A stretch of 52,355 bases of DNA from an uncultured Parafilimonas sp. (GCA_903882935.1 CAIRZB010000051.1:1-52355), one strand, 5' to 3'. Shown: positions 1 to 8,769, numbered from the stretch's first letter. Notes: a model not told the origin generated them from the letters alone. Numbers and translations: made by a program.

Positions 1-389
1 AAAATATAGTGTTTTCTTTATCCAAACCAGCTTATGGCATCTCTTTCTTTCTATGCTAACTTTCAGGCTTAGTATAGTACCATTTATTCATATAGTGAAA
101 TATAATATATTAAATTATTTTTATTTTCTAATAAAATTATTAATACATTTGAATGAACAATTAATATTATTAAAAAAAACTATGCAATTGGTCTCAAAAA
201 GCACACAAACGTCAAACGGCCCCTAATTTTTTTTTTGAAGTAATTTTTTGTCTAACCGCTATGTTTTACACTACTAAAACGTTTTGCTTTAAGGGTTTTA
301 ATGTAAGTACGTACTCTTATGCCGCCGTATGAAAAAATGGGTCAGTATAACAAACTATTAATTTATTTACCCCTTAAATCAAACACTAA
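1..389. other. AT-rich intergenic region upstream of the porin gene
   Basis: No coding region is visible. The stretch is very AT-rich, especially 90-180, and has a run of ten T at 227-236. It presumably holds the promoter of the porin/ammonium-transporter pair. I found no clear TTTG-N19-TAnnTTTG promoter and no sigma-54-like GG/GC pair, so no site is assigned. Confidence 0.5.
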
Positions 390-1517
390 ATGCTAAAGAA
401 AATTATTTTAGGCACAACTATGCTTATGAGCTACGGGTTAACCTTTGCTCAAACCGATTCATCAAAAACAGCCGCCGCGCCCGCTACACCGCCTGCAACC
501 ACATTTTCGGGTTCGGTGGATGCGTATTACCGTGCAAATTTTAATGCGCCAGGCGGTAAAACAAACAGCCTTACGAGTTTTACCAACTCTAACAGTTCTT
601 TCGAATTGGGTATGATCTCATTAAGGGCCGACCACAGTTTTGGCAAGGTGGGTGTAACTGCCGACCTTGGTTTTGGCAGGCGCGCATCTGAGTATTCTTA
701 CAACGACACGGCTTCGCACAGCCTTTTAACATTGGCTGCTGTTAAGCAGTTGTATGTTACCTATTCCCCATCAGACAAGGTTAAGTTTACCTTTGGTAAA
801 TGGGGTACCCACGTTGGCTACGAAGTGCTGGATGCTTATTCCAACAGAAACTATAGTATGGACTACATGTTTTCTTATGGCCCGTTCTTCCACACGGGTT
901 TAAAAGCAGACATTACTTTAAACAGCACTACCGCGTTTATGGTGGGCCTTGCTAACCCAACTGATTTTTCAACCACCACTTCTGGTACCAAGGTTTTTCT
1001 TGCCCAGTTTAGCACAGGTTCTGCCAGCGGCAAGTTTAAGGCGTTCTTAAATTACCAAGGGTACGGTGGTGTTTCAACACCTACTATGCTTAATGCAAAC
1101 ACAGGCTATATGCTTTATAAAAGCCTAAGCCAATTTGACCTTGTGATTAATGGCACATTAAGCAGTCAGGTGGGCATAGGCTTTAACGGAACAGTTCAGT
1201 CAATCAACGACGGAGCCAGCAAAAGCTGGTGGGGTTCTGCGGTTTATTTAAACTACGACCCGATTTCTACCTTCGGCCTTACACTTCGCGGCGAGTATTT
1301 CAGCGACAAAGACGGCCTGAAGCTGTTTCCTGTTGACGGCGTAGTGGGTTCAAATGTTGTTGACTTAACCCTGTCTGGCAATGTTAAAATAGGTGCGCTT
1401 ACACTGATACCGGAACTTAGATTGGATAACGGTTCAGAAAACTTGTTTCTTGCATCAGACGGTACAGCAACCAAAAGCACTTTTTCAGCCTTATTGGCCG
1501 CGGTTTATAAATTTTAA
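390..1517 (+). CDS. Outer-membrane beta-barrel porin, OmpL-like (BBP2 type)
   Basis: This is a 375-residue protein with a clear signal peptide: MLKK, a hydrophobic core, and a likely cut after FAQ at residue 21. A short Ala/Pro/Thr-rich linker follows. The rest alternates short amphipathic strands rich in Gly, Tyr, Phe and Asn and ends in the aromatic residue F (VYKF), as outer-membrane barrels do. The pattern fits the putative beta-barrel porin-2 (OmpL-like) family of Bacteroidota. The ammonium transporter gene starts 138 bp downstream in the same direction, so the porin may let ammonium or another small nitrogen compound cross the outer membrane; that role is inferred from position only. 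The start is the first ATG, directly before the signal peptide. Family assignment is from the sequence pattern, and the transported solute is unknown. Confidence 0.8.
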   Translation: MLKKIILGTTMLMSYGLTFAQTDSSKTAAAPATPPATTFSGSVDAYYRANFNAPGGKTNSLTSFTNSNSSFELGMISLRADHSFGKVGVTADLGFGRRASEYSYNDTASHSLLTLAAVKQLYVTYSPSDKVKFTFGKWGTHVGYEVLDAYSNRNYSMDYMFSYGPFFHTGLKADITLNSTTAFMVGLANPTDFSTTTSGTKVFLAQFSTGSASGKFKAFLNYQGYGGVSTPTMLNANTGYMLYKSLSQFDLVINGTLSSQVGIGFNGTVQSINDGASKSWWGSAVYLNYDPISTFGLTLRGEYFSDKDGLKLFPVDGVVGSNVVDLTLSGNVKIGALTLIPELRLDNGSENLFLASDGTATKSTFSALLAAVYKF

Positions 1518-1586
1518 AGTGCACGCAGGCTAGTTGCATAGGTAATGCAACCATGCTGGGGTGCTTACGGGAAAACTAATTTACAT

Positions 1587-1615
1587 GGTGTGCCTGCTTT
1601 GTTGGCAGGTACACC
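1587..1615 (+). terminator. Hairpin between porin and ammonium transporter genes
   Basis: Eleven-base arms (GGTGTGCCTGC and GCAGGTACACC, one G-U pair) enclose a 7-nt loop. No T-run follows, so this is a weak terminator at best. It could also be an RNA-processing or stability element that sets the ratio of porin to transporter. Confidence 0.4.
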
Positions 1616-1655
1616 TTACTTGAACCAAAATTTGTAATTAAAAAACCTCAACCAC

Positions 1656-3245
1656 ATGTTTTCAAGATTCCTCTTTAAAAGAAACCAAATGGCTTTTGTA
1701 AGCCCTTTGCACAAGCTGTCGAAAGCTGAAAAATGGCGTATGGCTGGTGCCATGTACGCTGGCAAAATAGGCGGTTTGTTGTTGGTGTTGGCGGCTATGC
1801 ACTATTTGCCTACCCTGCTAGGTACTGCAGCGCATGCGCAAAGCACCGATTCGTTAATGAAGTCGTTGGCTGAAACAAAAAAGCAATTGGCCGATACAAC
1901 AACAACTTTGCAAAACACGGCCAACACCATTTGGACGCTTGTTGCTGCCTTTTTAGTGTTTGGTATGCAGCCTGGTTTTGTACTGTTGGAAGCAGGTTTT
2001 GCCCGCAGCAGAGAAACCGTGAACATTTTGATGGAATGTATATTTGATACCTGCCTTTGCGGTATACTGTTTTGGGCTTTTGGCTACGCCTTTATGTTTA
2101 GCCATGGCAACGGTTTTATTGGCAACCATTGGTATTTTCTTAGTGGTGCAGATTCAGACGGTGCCTTGGCTTCCGGCACTTACCTAACCACAGGTGTACC
2201 CATCATCGCACATTGGATATTTCAATACGCTTTTGCTGACACATGCTCAACCATTACATCTGGCGCAATGATCGGCCGTACTGGTTTCCGTGGCGACATC
2301 CTGTACAGCATTGGTGTTACTGGTTTTATCTACCCAATTATAGGCCATTGGGCTTGGGGTCCGGATGGTTTCCTTGCCTTAATGGGCACGGCTGGTAACT
2401 TCCTGCCTTCTTTGGGCCAAGGTTTCCGCGATTTTGCTGGTTCAACAGTGGTGCACTCCATCGGCGGTATGGTTTCTCTTGCCGGTGCAATAGTGTTAGG
2501 CCCGCGCCTCGGCCGTGTGTTTAAGCGCGATGGTGGCGGCCCTATGCCTCCGCACAACATTACCATCGCAGCAGTGGGTGGCTTTATACTTTGGTTTGGC
2601 TGGTACGGCTTTAACCCCGGTAGCACCCTTTCTGCGGTAGATATGCAAGGTATTGGCCGCGTGGCTACCAACACAACGCTGGCCGCCTGTGCTGGCGGTA
2701 TGTCTGCCATGTTGATGGGTTTATGGACAGGAGATACAAAAGGTAAATTTGATACAGGTTTAACTACCAACGGCTTTTTGGCTGGCCTTGTTGCCATTAC
2801 CTGCCCTTGTTATTGGGTTGACCCTGCAGGTGCCATCGGCTTAGGCTTTATTGCAGGTATAGTGGTTGTGCTAGGCATTTACTTGCTGGAATACCTGCGC
2901 ATTGATGACCCTATTGGCGCAGTACCCGTACACGGTTTTGCCGGTATGTGGGGTACGTGGTCTTTGGGCCTGTTTGCTTCTGGCAAGTATGGTATTACTG
3001 GGCCAACCGGTGCAGACAATTCAGCACCTGTTAAGGGATTGTTTTACGGTGGTGATGCATCAATATTAAAGGCGCAATTGATTGGCAACTTAACAATTTG
3101 TATTGCCACGTTGGTTGTGTCGCTAATAATGATGAAATTGATTAAAATGTTGCCCCACCCTTGGAGCTTGCGTGTTGAGCCAGAAGGAGAGAAGATGGGT
3201 CTTGACATATTTGAACACGGTACTGAAGCATACCCTGCCCAGTAA
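1656..3245 (+). CDS. amtB: Ammonium transporter (Amt family)
   Basis: This 529-residue polytopic inner-membrane protein is an Amt/MEP/Rh ammonium channel. Family signatures are visible: FGMQPGFVLLEAGFARS in the first core helix, the FAGSTVVHSIGGM segment with the first pore histidine, and AVPVHGFAGMWGT with the second pore histidine. About 90 residues precede the core: a basic start, one hydrophobic segment ending TAAHAQ that looks like a signal peptide, and a short polar, Thr/Gln-rich stretch before core helix 1. An in-frame ATG at 1689 is an alternative start. The upstream neighbour is a porin. No GlnK/GlnB gene for the PII regulator is adjacent, although one often accompanies amtB. The protein should import ammonium or ammonia for assimilation when nitrogen is limiting. 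Identification is firm and the exact start is less so. Confidence 0.95.
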   Translation: MFSRFLFKRNQMAFVSPLHKLSKAEKWRMAGAMYAGKIGGLLLVLAAMHYLPTLLGTAAHAQSTDSLMKSLAETKKQLADTTTTLQNTANTIWTLVAAFLVFGMQPGFVLLEAGFARSRETVNILMECIFDTCLCGILFWAFGYAFMFSHGNGFIGNHWYFLSGADSDGALASGTYLTTGVPIIAHWIFQYAFADTCSTITSGAMIGRTGFRGDILYSIGVTGFIYPIIGHWAWGPDGFLALMGTAGNFLPSLGQGFRDFAGSTVVHSIGGMVSLAGAIVLGPRLGRVFKRDGGGPMPPHNITIAAVGGFILWFGWYGFNPGSTLSAVDMQGIGRVATNTTLAACAGGMSAMLMGLWTGDTKGKFDTGLTTNGFLAGLVAITCPCYWVDPAGAIGLGFIAGIVVVLGIYLLEYLRIDDPIGAVPVHGFAGMWGTWSLGLFASGKYGITGPTGADNSAPVKGLFYGGDASILKAQLIGNLTICIATLVVSLIMMKLIKMLPHPWSLRVEPEGEKMGLDIFEHGTEAYPAQ

Positions 3246-3300
3246 CCTATATTTAGTTTTGTTTAAGCCTTTTTTAACTTTGGCATAGCTAAATAAAGTA

Positions 3301-3338
3301 AAAGTCCCGGAAGCCTTGTGGTTTTCGGGACTTTTTTT
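3301..3338 (+). terminator. Rho-independent terminator of the amtB unit
   Basis: Fifteen-base arms at 3301-3315 and 3320-3334 pair with two G-U wobbles around a TTGT loop, and seven T follow directly. It lies 55 bp after the amtB stop codon. The A-run on its left side may let it work on both strands. Confidence 0.9.
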
Positions 3339-3726
3339 GCCAATATGGCATGACATGACAGTTGTGTTGGTGTAAACCTTCCCATTTTGGAAATAATCCC
3401 TATCATTTTGGGAAAAACATGACAGGTGACAAAATTGCAGACACTTGATAAAAAAAAATATTTAAGAAAACTTTTTATTGTAGAGGGGGCTGCTAAAAAA
3501 GGTTTAAAAATGCGTGGTAACTATGTATTGCTACTTGCCGGAAAAAAAAGTACATATTTTTTTTCTGTTTTGTTCTTTGGGTATTTTTTTGTTTTTTATT
3601 GGCAAATATGTAATAATTTATAATAACATGGGCTGTTGGGCCTTGCCACATTAATTAAGTTGGCATGGCATACTTTATGATTGTTAATGTTTGTTCTTTA
3701 TTTATTCCAATTTTAAACAAGAAAAT
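3339..3726. other. AT-rich intergenic region before the small membrane peptide gene
   Basis: No convincing gene is visible. A GTG-started 65-codon frame (3426-3623) is Lys/Phe-rich and looks like chance translation of A/T runs. The region probably carries the promoter of the peptide gene at 3727, but no consensus promoter could be fixed. Confidence 0.4.
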
Positions 3727-3876
3727 ATGTTACGCCCAGCATTAGTTTTATTAGTAGTTGCAATTGCAGCCGGTGTTTACGCTTTAGCTGCCCCAAGTGT
3801 ATTTGCAAATGTTTTAGCTTTCTCTGCTATCGTTGCTTTGTATCTGTCAATGTTAAACAGCAAAAGAACAGCCTAA
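3727..3876 (+). CDS. Small two-helix membrane peptide of unknown function
   Basis: A 49-residue peptide starts at the ATG at 3727. An in-frame ATG at 3691 would add 12 polar residues that do not look native. It consists almost entirely of two hydrophobic segments, at about residues 4-22 and 25-43, separated by a Pro-Ser turn, with a basic C-terminus (NSKRTA). This is the shape of a small integral membrane hairpin. Codon use is orderly (many GCT/GCA/GTT/TTA codons) and a terminator hairpin follows at 3970, which supports a real short transcription unit. I do not recognise a family. It has no partner gene: amtB is terminated upstream, and the next gene is convergent. Confidence 0.6.
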   Translation: MLRPALVLLVVAIAAGVYALAAPSVFANVLAFSAIVALYLSMLNSKRTA

Positions 3877-3969
3877 TTGCATTGTGCAGTTTTGCACAAG
3901 CGGTTATTGCGCGAACGTATAGGCCGTGCTTCAACCTTTTTATGAAAGGGTGAGGCCAAAGGAAATAAG

Positions 3970-4003
3970 ATAGTCCGGGTGTAATGCTGGACTATTTTTA
4001 TTT
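3970..4003 (+). terminator. Terminator after the small membrane peptide gene
   Basis: Seven-base perfect arms (ATAGTCC at 3970-3976 and GGACTAT at 3989-3995) enclose a 12-nt loop and are followed by a T-rich run, TTTTTATTT. A smaller six-base hairpin (TTGTGC/GCACAA) lies at 3883-3900. Confidence 0.7.
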
Positions 4004-4036
4004 AAAGAATTGGCGAGTTGGCTGTATGCCACAAAT

Positions 4037-4073
4037 AAAAAAAGAGAAGCTGGTATAGCTCCTCTTTTTTATT
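4037..4073. terminator. Two-way terminator between convergent units
   Basis: The arms AAAAAAGAG-A-AGCT and AGCT-C-CTCTTTTTT pair with one A/C mismatch around a 5-nt loop. Both strands show an A-run before and a T-run after the stem. It sits 43 bp beyond the stop codon of the last - strand glycan gene and also backs up the + strand terminator at 3970, so it likely ends the whole polysaccharide operon. Confidence 0.8.
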
Positions 4074-4115
4074 GCTGCCGGTGTAGGCAGTTTATTAGTT
4101 TCTAAGCAAAAAATA

Positions 4116-4856
4116 TTACAACAGTTGGCTGTTTTCCAACTCCGCTTTTTTTAATAATTTGCATATATCAGGCTTCATGGCAAGGTCTTTCAGGGCGTTT
4201 AAATGTATTTGGTGGTGCATATCTGTACCCACAAGCCGTATCATTTTTTTTGCAAAAAGCTTTTCCACTACTTGTTTTACCGGTTTTCCATAATAGCCCA
4301 ACAACGATAATAGGTTGGCTTGCAAAATGCAGCCAAGATCAATAAGGCGCTCGTATTGGTCAAAATTGCTATGGTAAAAGTTGTAGCGCTCGGGATGGGC
4401 TATTACCGGCGTAAGGCCTTTTAACCGCAGCGCGAATATTACCTGTTCAATATTAGGTGATGCCGCCACATACGACATTTCGATAAGAATAAGATTTTTG
4501 CCGAAGGTTAACAGTGGCTGCCCCTTCTTCATATTGTTTTCCATCTCGGGGTCTACCATATATTCTGCAGCAGCTTCTACAATTACCGGTATTTGCCGCT
4601 CAGCTATTGCATCCTGCACAGCTTTTAATGTAGGCAAAATTGTTACGGGGCTATTTGGGTAAATATCCGAGAGTATATGGGGGGTGCAAATAAGTTTATT
4701 ATACCCAAGTTCGTGCAATTGCTCAATAAAGGCTAGTGTGGTATCAATATCTTGCAGGCCGTCATCTAAACCGGGCAGTAGGTGCGAGTGCATGTCGACG
4801 CCAATAAAAGATAAATCGGGTTTGATTGCAGAACTTCTTTTAAAAAATGAAAACAT
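4116..4856 (-). CDS. PHP-type tyrosine-protein phosphatase (CpsB/YwqE/Wzb role)
   Basis: This protein of about 246 residues belongs to the PHP-superfamily, metal-dependent phosphotyrosine phosphatases that act on polysaccharide co-polymerase kinases. Metal-site motifs are in order: DMHSHLLPGLDDG near the N-terminus, CTPH, a Glu in EAAAEYM, AHPERY and GTDMHH. Position 4856 (MFSFFKR) is chosen as start. A Met five codons upstream (4871) is possible, but family members begin in this way. It is the last gene of the - strand cluster, 33 bp after the CapD-like gene and directly before a terminator. Its expected substrate is the Tyr-rich tail of the autokinase at 35810-38209, which it would dephosphorylate to reset chain polymerisation or export. 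The family call is strong; the partnership is inferred. Confidence 0.9.
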   Translation of the reverse strand: MFSFFKRSSAIKPDLSFIGVDMHSHLLPGLDDGLQDIDTTLAFIEQLHELGYNKLICTPHILSDIYPNSPVTILPTLKAVQDAIAERQIPVIVEAAAEYMVDPEMENNMKKGQPLLTFGKNLILIEMSYVAASPNIEQVIFALRLKGLTPVIAHPERYNFYHSNFDQYERLIDLGCILQANLLSLLGYYGKPVKQVVEKLFAKKMIRLVGTDMHHQIHLNALKDLAMKPDICKLLKKAELENSQLL

Positions 4857-4889
4857 AGTACAAAGGTACAATTATCAGTTTGGGGTGGG

Positions 4890-6890
4890 CTAAGAGGACA
4901 CCTTTTTATTTAACGATAAGCTATGGTCGAACAGCTCGTAGATGGAGTTGTTGCTGATGTACTCAGGCACAATACGTTTCATTTGCCTTACCACTTCATT
5001 ATCTTCAAAATTTCCCGCCATTTCTAGCAGCCTGTTTATTTCTACAGATGTTTTTTTATAGTCCTGCTCAAAGGTTTTGGCTACCAATATTTTTTTATGG
5101 TGTGTTGGTATTACCTCTTCCTGTTTATTTAGCAGTTCTTCAAATAACTTCTCCCCTGGCCGCAGGCCTGTAAAAATTATTTCTATGTCTTTGCCCGGCT
5201 CAAAACCGGCAAGGCGTATCATCTTTTTGGCAAGGTCAAGAATTTTTACGGGTTCGCCCATATCAAAGAGCAATACCTCACCGCCATTACCCATCAACAT
5301 AGCCTCCAGCATTAACGTGCAGGCCTCGGGTATGGTCATAAAATAGCGGATAATTTCCGGGTGGGTAACTGTAACGGGCCCGCCATTTGCTATTTGTTCT
5401 TGAAAGCGTGGAATTACTGAGCCGTTACTGGCTAGCACATTGCCGAAACGGGTAGTGATAAATTTGGTTTTTGTGCGTGACAATGGCAACGTGTAAACGC
5501 CGGGATTGTCCTTGGCCTGAAAGAACTCTTTATGGTGTAGCGAATGGCAGTAAATTTCTGCTATCCGTTTGGAGGCACCCATAACGTTTGTAGGGTTGAT
5601 GGCTTTGTCGGTTGACACCAACAAAAAACGCTCTACGCCATACAACACCGATAGGTCAGCAATTACTTTTGTGCCAAGCACATTATTACGGATGGCTTCC
5701 GACGGGTGTTTTTCCATAACCGGCACATGCTTATAAGCGGCCGCATGAAAAACAATGGTGGGTTCGTGCTGCTGAAAAAGCAACTCCATGGCACTTTCGT
5801 CTTTAACATCGCCCAAGTACACTTTAAGCCTGCTGCCTATGTTATATTTTTGCTGCAACTCGTATTCCAAGTCGTGCAAACCTGTTTCGGTTTGGTCGTT
5901 AATAATCAAAGCCTCCGGGTGCATAGCTGCAATTTGCCTGGATAATTCAGACCCTATGGAACCCGCGGCACCGGTAATTAACACTCTTTTTTCTTTCAAA
6001 AAATTTATTACTGCCTGGTTGCGTAGCTTTATGGCTGGCCTGCCAAGTAGTTCTTCAATTTTTACACCCTGTAATTGGCTTATGTTTAAGTGGCCATGCA
6101 TCCATGTTTTAACAGGCGGTATGTTCATCACCTTTACATGGTGCTCCAAACAGTCGTCAACCACTTTGTTTTTTATATTGATGTCAATGTTAAACCGTGC
6201 GAAAAAAAGGCATTCAATATTGTGGGTTTCTATTAATGATGCAAGGTTTTTATAAGAATAAATTCTTATGCTGTCTATTGTTTTGTTTACCAACTTTTCG
6301 TCGTCGTCAATAAAAGCCACCACCTTGTACTTGCTGTTGGAGATGGTGTAAATCATTTTTTGCAGAAGGGAACCATTTAATTCAGCACCGTATATAATAA
6401 CATTTACAGCATCTGCATTGGTTGTGCTTGCCTTATACAGGTTTTTAATAAAAATTCTATAGCCTGAAATAACGAACGATGCAATAAAAAAGAAAATAAG
6501 TAGGGAGGAGTTGGCAATAACTGCCGTGTGGCCAATGAGCTTACTCACCATATTTATGATGAGGATAATAAAGTAGGTGCAAAAAACGGCCAGGATGGAG
6601 CGAATGGATTCGTGAAATTCGGAAAACCGAATGATGCCATCATAGGTTTTAAAAACAAAAAAGAAGATGGAACTAAATGTGGCGACAATCAACGCATCAC
6701 TAAAAAGACTGCTATAAGCAGAAATTACAACAATATTAAAATTTTTTAATATAAGTGTTGCAAAGGTGATTGATGCGATACAAATAAGTAAATCGAGCAG
6801 AAAAATAAGCCACTTTGGCGCTATTCTGTTTTGCAACAGAAATTTTCTAAATTCAATAATTGGTACAGCCTTATTGTAGGTAATTTTCAC
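4890..6890 (-). CDS. CapD/FlaA1/PglF-like membrane-bound NDP-sugar 4,6-dehydratase
   Basis: This 666-residue protein has four N-terminal membrane helices (about 26-50, 58-80, 97-118, 126-148), a nucleotide-binding middle domain and a C-terminal extended-SDR domain. The dehydratase domain shows GAAGSIGSEL at 307-316, YLGD near 358, FHAAAYKHVP near 381, and STDKAINPTNVMGASK at 426-441. Met437 takes the place of the usual catalytic Tyr in YxxxK, as known for large WbpM/PglF/CapD enzymes. The expected reaction is UDP-GlcNAc to UDP-2-acetamido-2,6-dideoxy-4-keto-hexose. The aminotransferase and phosphoglycosyltransferase genes lie directly upstream in the same direction, so the three could make and prime a bacillosamine-type or related amino sugar. 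Its product could also feed the nonulosonic-acid block. The exact stereochemistry cannot be read from sequence. Confidence 0.9.
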   Translation of the reverse strand: MKITYNKAVPIIEFRKFLLQNRIAPKWLIFLLDLLICIASITFATLILKNFNIVVISAYSSLFSDALIVATFSSIFFFVFKTYDGIIRFSEFHESIRSILAVFCTYFIILIINMVSKLIGHTAVIANSSLLIFFFIASFVISGYRIFIKNLYKASTTNADAVNVIIYGAELNGSLLQKMIYTISNSKYKVVAFIDDDEKLVNKTIDSIRIYSYKNLASLIETHNIECLFFARFNIDINIKNKVVDDCLEHHVKVMNIPPVKTWMHGHLNISQLQGVKIEELLGRPAIKLRNQAVINFLKEKRVLITGAAGSIGSELSRQIAAMHPEALIINDQTETGLHDLEYELQQKYNIGSRLKVYLGDVKDESAMELLFQQHEPTIVFHAAAYKHVPVMEKHPSEAIRNNVLGTKVIADLSVLYGVERFLLVSTDKAINPTNVMGASKRIAEIYCHSLHHKEFFQAKDNPGVYTLPLSRTKTKFITTRFGNVLASNGSVIPRFQEQIANGGPVTVTHPEIIRYFMTIPEACTLMLEAMLMGNGGEVLLFDMGEPVKILDLAKKMIRLAGFEPGKDIEIIFTGLRPGEKLFEELLNKQEEVIPTHHKKILVAKTFEQDYKKTSVEINRLLEMAGNFEDNEVVRQMKRIVPEYISNNSIYELFDHSLSLNKKVSS

Positions 6891-6926
6891 TCTTTTTCAA
6901 TTACGAATTAGGGATAAATGGTACAA

Positions 6927-7559
6927 CTATTTGACCTTCTCATCAAAAGATACCTGTGGATTAAAAACTGCATATACGGTTGTAAAGATAGCAAAAAAAT
7001 AGCTTTTTAGCGTTTTGTTATAAATATAATGTTTATTTAATCTGATTTTGTCGGGCATGATAACCTTTATATAATATCCCTCTGGGTTGGGTACGCTAGC
7101 CAACAGTTCGTTTTCATTCCTATACTTTAGCGAGGCAGTATCTGTAATACCCGGCCTTGTGGTAAGTATAAACATTTGGTCTGGCGTGTACAGGTCAACA
7201 TATTTTCTAACCTCGGGCCTTGGGCCAACCAAGCTCATTTCGCCTTTTAATACATTTATTAACTGAGGCAATTCGTCAAACTTAAATTTACGCAAATAAT
7301 AACCCACGGTTGTTATCCTGTTGTCTCTGCCCCCGATTGTTAGTTGGCCATGCTTCTCTGCATTTACGCGCATGGTCCTAAATTTTAGCATCGAAAAATC
7401 GATATTGTTTTTGCCTACCCTTTTTTGTACATAAATAATCGGGCCTTTTGACGAAAGTTTTATAATGATGGCTACTAACAACAGCAATGGTGCCAGCAGC
7501 AGCAACAGCAGTGCGGAAATAAGTACATCAAAAAAACGCGTATTGTCAGTCATTACCAA
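6927..7559 (-). CDS. Monotopic priming phosphoglycosyltransferase (PglC/WcaJ-type sugar transferase)
   Basis: This 210-residue protein has one N-terminal hydrophobic segment (about 10-34, Leu-rich with a Pro near 24 that can form a re-entrant helix) followed by the catalytic core: KFRTMR near 59-64, the Asp-Glu pair in KFDELPQL (95-96), and GEMSLVGPRPE ending at 116. This is the small, single-domain form of the bacterial sugar transferase family. It moves a phospho-sugar from a UDP-sugar to undecaprenyl phosphate and so starts glycan assembly on the inner face of the cytoplasmic membrane. Its start overlaps the end of the aminotransferase gene by 14 bp, so the two are translationally coupled. 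With the downstream dehydratase this suggests a 4-amino-6-deoxy-sugar such as diNAcBac as the primed sugar, by analogy to PglF/PglE/PglC. Confidence 0.92.
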   Translation of the reverse strand: MVMTDNTRFFDVLISALLLLLLAPLLLLVAIIIKLSSKGPIIYVQKRVGKNNIDFSMLKFRTMRVNAEKHGQLTIGGRDNRITTVGYYLRKFKFDELPQLINVLKGEMSLVGPRPEVRKYVDLYTPDQMFILTTRPGITDTASLKYRNENELLASVPNPEGYYIKVIMPDKIRLNKHYIYNKTLKSYFFAIFTTVYAVFNPQVSFDEKVK

Positions 7560-8769
7560 TAACCTTGTTTACTGCCGAAACAACTGCGTTTATCACGGTA
7601 TCGCATTGGCTGTTAGTAAGTTGTGGGTATACCGGTAGTGAAATTTCGCCCGAGTAAAGTGCATAGGATTTGGGATAGTCGTTTATGTTGTAACCGGCGT
7701 TTTTAAACACGGTAAGCATTGGCATGGGAATAAAATGCACGTTTACAGCCACGCCATGTTCGGTAATAAGGTCAATAACCGCATCGCGTTGTTGCTCGGT
7801 AATGTTTTGCACTATCAGTGGGTATAGGTGGTACGACGATTCGTACCCCTGCTTGTTAAAAGGCGGTGGCGTTGCCCAAGGGTATTTTTTAAAGGCCTCC
7901 GAATAAGAGTTAAAAACCCGCCGCCGCTCGGTTAGCAACACACTGTCGTATTTTCTAATCTGCCCAAGGCCCAGGGCAGCCAACACATCTGGCATGTTCA
8001 TTTTAAAACCGGGGTACACAATATCGTACCGCCAGCCGCCGGCTTTCGATTTTGAAAAAGCATCTTTTGTTTGCCCATTCAGGCTCCAAAGCCGCAGCGT
8101 GCTATAAATATCGGCATTGTTAAAGGGGGGTGGCATATTGATGCAAATAACCCCGCCTTCGGCAGTGGTTACGTTTTTTACCGCATGCAGCGAAAAAACG
8201 GTAATATCGGCCAGCGTGCCAGTAACCCTATTGTTGTATTTAGCCCCATAGGAGTGGGCGGCATCGGATATAAGCAATATTCTGCGCAATTGCTGCTGTT
8301 GAATATTGGATGAGGGCGCGAATTTTTCAGCAACCAGCTCATCAGCCAAAATAGCGTTGATGGCGTTGTAATCGCAAGGCCAGCCTGCAAAGTCCACTGC
8401 TATAACTGCTTTGGTTCGCGGGGTAATGGCGGCCCTTATTTTTTCAGGGTCAATGGTAAAGTCATCCTTTACATCAACCATCACCACCTTTGCACCTATA
8501 TGCATGGCGGCAAGCGCCGTGGCGCAATAAGTATATGCCGGTACAATAACCTCATCACCCCTGGTAACACCATACCAATGCATTACTAACATAAGGGCCG
8601 ATGTGGCAGAGTTTACAGCCAACACATTGGGCACATTGCAGTATTCACCAATTTCCTTTTCAAGCAGCTTAACCTTTGGCCCTGTGGTTATCCAGCCACT
8701 TTTTAGGGTGTCTGTTACTTCGTTAATCGTGTCATCATCAATATAAGGCGGTGAAAACGGAATTTGCAT
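7546..8769 (-). CDS. DegT/DnrJ/EryC1/StrS-family sugar aminotransferase (PglE/ArnB-like)
   Basis: This 407-residue PLP-dependent sugar aminotransferase carries the usual landmarks: SGWITTGPKVKLLE near 24-37, NSATSAL near 53-59, VPAYTYCAT near 76-84, the PLP-contacting Asp169 in SDAAHSYGA, and the Schiff-base Lys198 in SLHAVKNVTTAEGG. It should convert a 4-keto-6-deoxy-sugar nucleotide to the 4-amino sugar with glutamate as donor. A Gln-rich stretch around residues 145-163 is an insertion compared with compact relatives. The dehydratase that would supply the ketone is encoded two genes downstream. The 521-bp gap before it makes this the probable first gene of a distal four-gene subunit. Confidence 0.92.
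   Translation of the reverse strand: MQIPFSPPYIDDDTINEVTDTLKSGWITTGPKVKLLEKEIGEYCNVPNVLAVNSATSALMLVMHWYGVTRGDEVIVPAYTYCATALAAMHIGAKVVMVDVKDDFTIDPEKIRAAITPRTKAVIAVDFAGWPCDYNAINAILADELVAEKFAPSSNIQQQQLRRILLISDAAHSYGAKYNNRVTGTLADITVFSLHAVKNVTTAEGGVICINMPPPFNNADIYSTLRLWSLNGQTKDAFSKSKAGGWRYDIVYPGFKMNMPDVLAALGLGQIRKYDSVLLTERRRVFNSYSEAFKKYPWATPPPFNKQGYESSYHLYPLIVQNITEQQRDAVIDLITEHGVAVNVHFIPMPMLTVFKNAGYNINDYPKSYALYSGEISLPVYPQLTNSQCDTVINAVVSAVNKVIGND

Noticed and set aside
3426-3623. 65-codon + strand frame starting with GTG
   Set aside because: Composition follows A/T runs (many Lys and Phe). No start context, no family features, no neighbouring operon.
4861-4868. Perfect TAnnTTTG -7 element on the - strand before the phosphatase gene
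   Set aside because: No TTTG at the required distance, and it overlaps the chosen start codon region by a few bases. Likely chance.
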